A stretch of DNA of 64,000 bases from Pristionchus mayeri (lineage: Eukaryota > Nematoda > Chromadorea > Rhabditida > Neodiplogasteridae): NCBI GenBank assembly GCA_036245805.1, contig BTRK01000004.1:4402001-4466000 (forward strand), written 5' to 3'. A program made the position numbers and the translations under genes. The notes below the pieces were generated by a model. That model was given only the letters and a program-made list of their open reading frames with translations. It ran no database searches and was not told the DNA's origin. Positions 58,464 through 64,000 of this stretch are shown here, one piece after another (within the stretch, counting starts at the first letter, position 1; each line of letters opens with the position of its first letter).

Positions 58464-60872
58464 TCAATTCTTCCCAGCTTTGGGTTTGTCGTCCTTATTC
58501 TTCCCACCCTGAAATTGATCACATTTAGAAGAGAGAAGCTCATAATTTTCAAAACTGTATGCAATCTTCATGATAGTCACCTTCTTCTTCCCTTCTTCCT
58601 TCATATCTTTCTCTTTTCCCTTATCCTTCTTTTCTTCCTTCTCTTTCTTCTCCTCTTCCTTCTCTTTCTCCTTCTCTTTCTTCTCATTCTGAAATTAATA
58701 TTTAAGAATAGGAATCAATTATAATATGATTTATATTTCATTAGAGCTGGGCAACTCCTGCCTTTCCAACCCACCTTTCCCTTCTCTTCTTCCCTCTCCT
58801 TCTTCCCCTCTTCTTTCTCCTTCTTCCCCTCTTCTTTCTCCTTCTTCCCCTCTTCCTTTTCCTTCTTTCCCTCTTCCTTCTTGTCTTTCACATCAGTCTG
58901 AAAAGAATTGTTCACTGCACGAATAATCAGGAAGGAAATATCATCTGCTCTTCGCAAATACTCCCATTTTACGCCCACCTTTCCCTTCACTCCATCCTTC
59001 TCCCTTTTCCCCTCTTCCTTTTCGTCCTTCTCTTCCTTCTCCTTCTTCTCCTCTTCATTCACACCCTCCTTCTCTTTCTCCTTCTTTTCATCCTTTTTGT
59101 CTCCCTTTCCACTATCTGATGCCTTCTTTTCCTCTTCCTGAGATTTTTCTTCCCTTCCCCTTCTCTCCCATCATTCACTCACTTTTTTCTCTGATCCATC
59201 AACAGCTCCGTCCTTTTGTTCGTTTCCCTCCACTTTGCCAGAATCGTCAATCTCTGACGTTTTGAATTGCAAGAAGATCTGCAAGTAGTTGATCTTTGAT
59301 CTCCCGCCTGTTTGATCTTTGATCTCACCTCGGCCGATGCCAGAGCAGCGATGAGTCCCTTGATGGTCAGACGAGGAAATTCGGTCGGATTAGAATTCTG
59401 AGCCTTCTCCAGTTTCTCCCTTCAATTCATCATTTCGTTCATAATCATTGCTCCTCTAACCTTCTCTTCTCCTCTCTCCTCTTCCTCAACTTCACAAAAT
59501 CCCAATTCGGTTTGTTCAGATGCTGCAATGATCGTTGATCTCTAACACAATTTACTCTGATATTTCCCTTCGCAGCCTTCACCAAACTCGTAACCAATCT
59601 TTCCCATTCAATCTCACAATACTCATTCTAAATACTGGATCTGCTGACCGAGTAATCCGAGGAAGGAATTCGATCCATTTGTTTCCTTAAATTATTCACT
59701 CCCAGCCACGTCTCTTGCACTTTCGGGTCGAGGAAGAAGCCGTCGTTGCCTGCAAACATCAATGTATTCCAACCAGCCCCTTCAAAGGAGTGATAGAATG
59801 AATCTACCGTATCCCTCCCCTCTACACAGTACTCATCGATCGTAAACTGACAGGCAGGGAAGAAGGTCTCTCCTCGTCCGTGCAATGCGTGCCTCTCGCA
59901 GTATTCATCGTACTGGATCAGTGCCAACTCGAGCGACATGCACTTCCGGAGTTTCACTTTCGCCTGAGAAGTGATCTTTGATCTCTCAAATGATCTTTGA
60001 TCTCTCAAATGATCTTTGATCTATCAATTGATATTTGATCTATCAATTGATATTTGATCTCTCAAATGATCTTTGATCTCTCAAATGATCTTTGATCTAT
60101 CAAATGATCTTTGATCTATCAATTGATCTTTGATCTCTCCGATCTAGTCTCTTTCCCTCTCTCTACTCACATCCATCAGCCGAATCCACTGCAGGCCTGC
60201 ATATCCGTTTAGGGCGACGAGATAGATGCCGTAGAGGGTGAAGGCCACAACCACCTCAAAGCATCGCTCAGGAATACTTATGTAAATCAGTGACATTGCA
60301 GCTGGTTCGAGGGAAGGGTAGATCACGCATCAAATTTGAGATTTTACGGAAGGGGCAACAAAAGAAGTCGTGACTTTAGGCACTTGAGACCGCTATACAT
60401 TTGACCAAACAGATATTGAAATCATTATTCAAATGGCCCGATCAAATCTCCATTGTTTTTCGAAGAGTCACTCTCACTCTCGCACCATTGTTCGATTCCT
60501 TCTCACTCTCTCTCACGTGACCGAACGGTCACTTGTCAGGTGGTGGGCGTGGCAAGCCCTTGACCCAATTACAATTCTAACTGTACTATGGCAGGGTGTA
60601 CATCACGATCCCGTAGCGAGAGACTACAGTACTTTAGCTACAGTATGCGCCCGTAGTCGGCTCACAATGATAGGCGGGACGCAGGATTTGTCAAGGTCTT
60701 CTTCCTTGTCGGTTATGTCATCGCTCTGCAGAATAACAAATGACAAATGGTAGAGAGATGAGGAAATAAATTAAGGAGAGGATTGAGTTACCTCAGTGGT
60801 ATCCTGGGGCGCAGCAGCGACGAAGAAAAGGAGAGACGAGACGAAGAAAATCAGAAAGCGACCGAGATCCAT
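58464..60872 (-). CDS. Unrecognised secreted protein gene with a lysine/glutamate-rich tail (model tentative)
   Basis: The first exon 60792-60872 encodes MDLGRFLIFFVSSLLFFVAA, a clear signal peptide. The next exon 60666-60725 encodes SDDITDKEEDLDKSCVPPII. Later exons include a hydrophobic one (about 60171-60290, FEVVVAFTLYGIYLVALNGY), one at 59631-59963 (KVKLRKCMSLELALIQYDEY, FFPACQFTIDEYCVEGRD), NEYCEIEWERLVTSLVKAAK, LNKPNWDFVKLRKRR, TEFPRLTIKGLIAALASAE, and then at least four K/E-rich exons (KKEKEEGKKEKEEGKK and similar) ending GKNKDDKPKAGKN with the stop at 58464-58466. An in-frame TAG at 59628-59630 separates two coding-looking stretches, and the join between the second and third exons is not in phase. 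Either splicing differs from my reading, two genes are present, or the gene is damaged. No known domain recognised. Confidence 0.5.
59971..60140. repeat. Intronic GATCTTTGATCT tandem repeat
   Basis: Nine or so units of about 19-20 bp, ATGATCTTTGATCTCTCAA and variants with CTATCAATTG. They fill the intron at 59964-60170 of the preceding gene. Single or double copies of GATCTTTGATCT occur in other introns nearby (about 59287-59325, 55838-55850). Confidence 0.9.
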
Positions 60873-61220
60873 CGGAGAGAGTGGATGGAATGAATGGAGA
60901 AGAGGACGAGAGGGGAAGATGGAGAGGAAGATGCAAATTGGAAAATGTAAACTAATTGAAATAGTTCGAGTATTCGAAAAGAAAATAAAGTTAGAATCCG
61001 CACGTGACTGAGGTCAGGAGATCAGAAGACGATACAGTTGAAAATCCTTCCCTCTCACACCCCGAAATAACAACAGCATTCCTATCGACATCCCCACAAA
61101 CGACTTACACTTACCAACCCGAACAAACCGTTAGATCAACATGGTTTGAAACAACCATGCGGCTCTAAGGAAGGCTAATGGGGTTCAGATTAGCCGTGTT
61201 GAGCAGTCACCCTGTGTTTA
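60873..61220. other. Spacer between the minus-strand secreted-protein gene and H2A
   Basis: It holds the upstream region of the secreted-protein gene and the 3' flank of H2A. A 7-bp stem, GGCTAAT/ATTAGCC, with a 9-base loop lies about 25-50 bp past the H2A stop (about 61172-61196). It does not match the usual 6-bp stem and 4-base loop of histone mRNA. Confidence 0.5.
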
Positions 61221-61680
61221 CTACTTATCGCCGGCGGTCTTCTTGGGAAGAAGCACGGAGTTGATGTTGGCTAGAACTCCTCCGTGGGCGATGGTGACAC
61301 CAGCCATGAGCTTGTTCAGCTCCTCGCCGTTTCTGACAGCGAGCAGGAGATGGCGAGAGCTGATTCTCGTCTTCTTGTTGTTACGGGTAGCGTGGCCAGC
61401 GAGCTCAAGAACCTCAGCGGCGATGTTCTGGAGGGCGGCAGCGAGGTATACCAGGGCTCCCGCTGCGACACGCTGGACGTAGTAGCCCTTGCGCAGCATG
61501 CGGTGGAGACGACCCACGGGGAACTGCAGACCGGCACGAGACGAGAGCACTAGGTCGGATGAGAACTATGACGTCATGCCCCCTTTGATATATCGAAGGC
61601 GGTATGACGTCATAGTTCTCACCCGACCTAGTACCGAGACGACGGGACTTCGCCTTTCTTCCCTTTCTACGTACAGACAT
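61221..61680 (-). CDS. Divergent histone H2A with a MITE-derived intron
   Basis: Start codon 61678-61680 ([14 protein letters not shown]), stop 61221-61223. Read through, the frame is broken by a 90-bp MITE in the N-terminal tail just before [20 protein letters not shown]. Splicing from GT at 61621-61622 (GGTGAGAAC) to the AG at 61550-61551 (CCTAG) removes 73 nt and restores one frame of 128 residues, the normal H2A length. The fold is conserved ([19 protein letters not shown] helix, [35 protein letters not shown]). Differences from canonical H2A include loss of two acidic-patch positions (E56 is Q, D90 is G), D72 to N, and a shorter, altered tail. Nucleosome component by family. It may be a replacement variant or a decaying copy; no linked H2B, H3 or H4 gene is in the window. 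Confidence 0.8.
61546..61635. mobile_element. 90-bp palindromic MITE, copy 3, inside H2A coding sequence
   Basis: Same length and structure as the copies at 1145 and 58182. It is flanked by near-identical 8-mers GAGACGAG (61538-61545) and GAGACGAC (61636-61643). On the gene strand the first arm reads GGTCGGGTGAGAAC, whereas the other arms have GGTCGGATGAG. The A-to-G change creates the GTGAG donor used in the splice model. Confidence 0.9.
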
Positions 61681-61695
61681 CCTGGCTGACTAGTA

Positions 61696-61797
61696 ATGCC
61701 AAAACGGCGTGCGCTCTCCTCGTTTCACACGCTCTCTCGCCGGTCAGACAGAGCGAGAGAGCGTGAGAAACGAGGAGAGCGCACGCCGATTTGGCAT
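61696..61797. mobile_element. Hairpin element just upstream of the H2A start
   Basis: Arms ATGCCAAAACGGCGTGCGCT and AGCGCACGCCGATTTGGCAT enclose CTCCTCGTTTCACACGCTCT and its complement around CGCCGGTCAGACAGAGCG. It is a distant relative of the family B hairpins (shared CACGCTCTCTCG core). It starts 16 bp upstream of the H2A ATG, so it must lie in its leader or core promoter. Confidence 0.8.
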
Positions 61798-62466
61798 CAC
61801 TGCTGGGGACTGTTCGAGTTCACGAGCGTTGTCTGCCAGAAGGGATCTTCTTTCATTGCGTGGGAATGTGCACGTTCCTAGTCTCGGGTCACGCCCGACG
61901 CAGATTACAGCGAGAGCTAGATATGCTTTTCTGCGCCCTTCCTATTGCTAAAATGAGCATCTCACCCTGGGGGAGGACACGCTCCGCTCCTTTTTTTGCG
62001 CGCGAAGGTGATAGCGTCTCTAGCGTCGCCCCGCGCCCAAACGGCTATCGCGTGCTAGAATCCCTCGAGTGTACGAGAGACCATCTATAGAGTGATTGAT
62101 TTGATTCTCTCACCAATTCCAATCACTTTTTCTCTACTATTATCAATTGTAGAATCGCCCACCAGCCCATATCAGTGATAGGAAAGTATATCAAATGAGT
62201 ACATGAAATCGTATCCATTCGTTTTTAGTTTCTCTGTTCATCTTCGATCACGATTCGATCATAGAAAGAGCAGAGCATGAATGTTCTCTCGTTACAGAGT
62301 GCCCTCTATCTCTACTCTCCCTTCTCAAGTCGATTTCCTACCCTTATCAGCTATCGAATCCATTCCTCCCTCTCTTTCTCTTCTCTTGCATGATCTTGCT
62401 TCTACTTGTTGACCCCGGCTCCATTGTTGTTCCACTGTTCCTTCTATCTATTCTTTCCCTCTCCAG
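61798..62466. other. Divergent upstream region between H2A and the enoyl-CoA isomerase gene
   Basis: GC-rich to about 62090, then AT-richer and pyrimidine-rich before the isomerase start at 62467. The start is directly preceded by CTCTCCAG, a possible splice or trans-splice acceptor. No other gene recognised. Confidence 0.5.
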
Positions 62467-62719
62467 ATGTCAGTCCGTACCTACATCCGCGGGTCAACCT
62501 ACTGGATTAAATATGAGAATGCGAAGAAGGCCAATGCCCTCACAGAGAAGGTACTACCATCTTCACCAGTTCGTATTTTCAGAACAAAAGACTGCATGTT
62601 AGGAACTTTCTCACTCTTTCTTTCAGATGTACGATCAAATCAATTCTGCCCTCGATGAGGCGAATGATCACAAGGAGACCACCTTCACTGTGCTCACTGG
62701 TGAGTAGAATAGGGGGAGG

Positions 62720-62783
<64 letters not shown>

Positions 62784-63695
62784 GAGAGAGAGAAACAGAG
62801 AGAGAGAAACAGAGAGAGAGAAACAGAGAGGGGGCAAGGGAGAATTCATTCCAGGCGAGGGCAACTACTACTCCAGTGGCAATGACTTCTCGCCCGCAGA
62901 ATGGGACACCAAGTGAGTATTGGCTTACGAAAGAATGAAACGACTCTTTTTTGCCACACTTGGCCAAAACCATTGGAGGAAAGCGGCTTCGAAGGACGTC
63001 GAGATAGGCTTTTCTCGCTGGGTTCGCAGACTGATTGACCACGAGAAGATCCTCCTCGGACTGGTTAATGGACCTGCCATGGGCATGTCTGCCACCACTC
63101 TCGCACTCTGTGATTATGTCGTCTGTTCGGAGAAGGTGAGGATGGAGAATGTCCCTAGAGAGAGGAAGAATCTACAGGCCTTCTTCTACCTGCCCTTCCC
63201 CATCCTCGGAGTCGGCCCTGAGGCAGGAGCCTCCGTCACTCTGCCCGCCATGCTGGGAGTATCGAGGGTAGGTCATCCTTCCCTCCCTCCTCTCCCTTCC
63301 CTCTACAGGCGAATGGACTGATGCTCTTCGGAGAGAGACTCGAGGCAGCCGAGGCTCTCAAATGTGGATTCGTGGGAAAGGTAAGAGAAAGGTAGATCAA
63401 TGACCATTATATCCCTCCTTCAGGTCTTCCCCCATGATGAATTCGAGAAGAGAGCTGAGGAAATGGTCGAGGGATTCGAGAAACTGCCTCGTCATGTGTG
63501 TTAATGCCTTCCTTCCATTCATCCATTCTTCGTTACCTTCAGAGTCTTCTCGCTTCGAAGTCCGTGATTCGAGGTCCTGTATGGAGGGAGAAAATGAGAG
63601 GAGTTGCTGAGAGTGAATTGGACACTCTCAGAAAACTATTCGCAACTGAAGAAACACAGAAGAGAATCGGAGCGAGATTCGAGAAGAAGAAGTAG
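62467..63695 (+). CDS. Enoyl-CoA delta isomerase (ECI2-like, crotonase superfamily)
   Basis: Eight exons with consistent phase: 62467-62550, 62627-62699, 62855-62912, 63030-63135, 63178-63267, 63309-63380, 63424-63495 and 63543-63695, totalling 708 nt (235 residues). It moves the double bond of 3-enoyl-CoA to the 2-trans position so unsaturated fatty acids can enter beta-oxidation. Signature segments: GEGNYYSSGNDFSP (first oxyanion-hole strand), LLGLVNGPAMGMSATTLALC (second), FPILGVGPEAGASVTLPAML with the expected catalytic Glu in PEAGAS, and LFGERLEAAEALKCGFVGKV. The C-terminus ends FEKKK with no SKL-type peroxisomal signal, and no acyl-CoA-binding domain precedes it, unlike full-length ECI2, so localisation is open. 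The start is placed at the ATG right after an acceptor-like CTCTCCAG, which would suit trans-splicing. Intron 2 holds a (GA)n tract. Confidence 0.9.
62713..62831. repeat. (GA)n microsatellite in the isomerase intron
   Basis: About 60 bp of pure GA, followed by GAAACAGAGAGAGA units. It lies wholly inside the intron 62700-62854. Confidence 0.95.
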
Positions 63696-64000
63696 ATTGA
63701 GAAGAGAGATGATAAAAAATGTTTTCTGATCTTTTGAGCTTCCCGCCTATGAATCAAAGCGAACTGTTTCTCATATCAGTTGCAATCTCGCTAACACTCC
63801 GATACATGTGTACTCTTCGTGAGTAGAGGGTGAGAAAGTGCACGACTGAATAGGGATTCGCCAGTGGGGAAGTTCCGCGTCCTCTTCGATTGTAAAGATA
63901 CTCACTGTACCAATACGATCGATATCTCTTCGTTCGTTCTTTCATCACTTTGCTACTCTCAATTTCGCTTTTCGTTCCTTCGTTGACGTTGTTTATTTCT
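63696..64000. other. 3' flank of the isomerase gene
   Basis: An AAAAAATGTTTTCTGATCTTTT stretch follows the stop. No further gene is supported before the end of the window. Confidence 0.5.

Noticed and set aside
58386..59141. Plus-strand Ser/Pro/Phe-rich frames
   Set aside because: They are the antisense of the spliced K/E-rich exons on the minus strand.
61172..61196. Histone 3' stem-loop downstream of H2A
   Set aside because: The stem is 7 bp with a 9-base loop and lacks the usual flanking adenosines and purine-rich downstream element.

Overview
The window looks like nuclear DNA from a free-living-type nematode, most like a rhabditid or diplogastrid such as Pristionchus (the genus is inference). 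The reasons are: several nematode chemoreceptor families (Str, Srd, Srsx, Srh/Sri-like), two MLT-10-family molting genes, very short introns (often 42-75 nt) with mostly TTTCAG-type acceptors, and many small foldback/MITE elements. Nothing bacterial or viral was seen.

Layout. 0-12 kb: two Srh/Sri-like receptor genes and one Str-like receptor gene, all on the minus strand, with a 1.3 kb foldback transposon that carries a tRNA-derived SINE. 12.3-13.1 kb: a pure CT-rich tract. 13.1-28.1 kb: a 15 kb satellite of 57- and 96-bp blocks, interrupted by a 500-N assembly gap. Almost every submonomer contains perfect alternating nGAAn/nTTCn pentamers, that is, heat-shock elements. 29.0-30.2 kb: an intact Str receptor gene, a close paralogue of the one at 9.8-11.0 kb, so the satellite lies between two duplicated receptor genes. 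31.7-43.3 kb: two tandem MLT-10-like genes (about 19 recognisable coding exons each) with a conserved palindromic proximal promoter. 43.5-46 kb: a small secreted cysteine-containing gene that may be broken, then foldback debris. 46.1-51.1 kb: a composite of long degenerate inverted repeats around a 32-bp minisatellite, which was later invaded by a non-LTR retrotransposon. 51.7-55.0 kb: Srsx-like and Srd-like receptor genes on the plus strand. 55.6-60.9 kb: two unrecognised minus-strand genes whose introns share a GATCTTTGATCT repeat. 61.2-61.7 kb: a divergent histone H2A gene carrying a 90-bp MITE that appears to act as an intron. 62.5-63.7 kb: an enoyl-CoA delta isomerase gene.

The genes do not form one pathway. 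The likely biological roles are chemosensation (receptors), cuticle molting (MLT-10 pair), chromatin (H2A variant) and fatty-acid oxidation (ECI). The strongest candidate for something undescribed is the heat-shock-element satellite. Next are the MITE-derived intron in H2A and the minisatellite-bearing foldback element. Exon boundaries were read by eye from splice consensus, phase, and comparison of paralogues inside the window; no database search was run.
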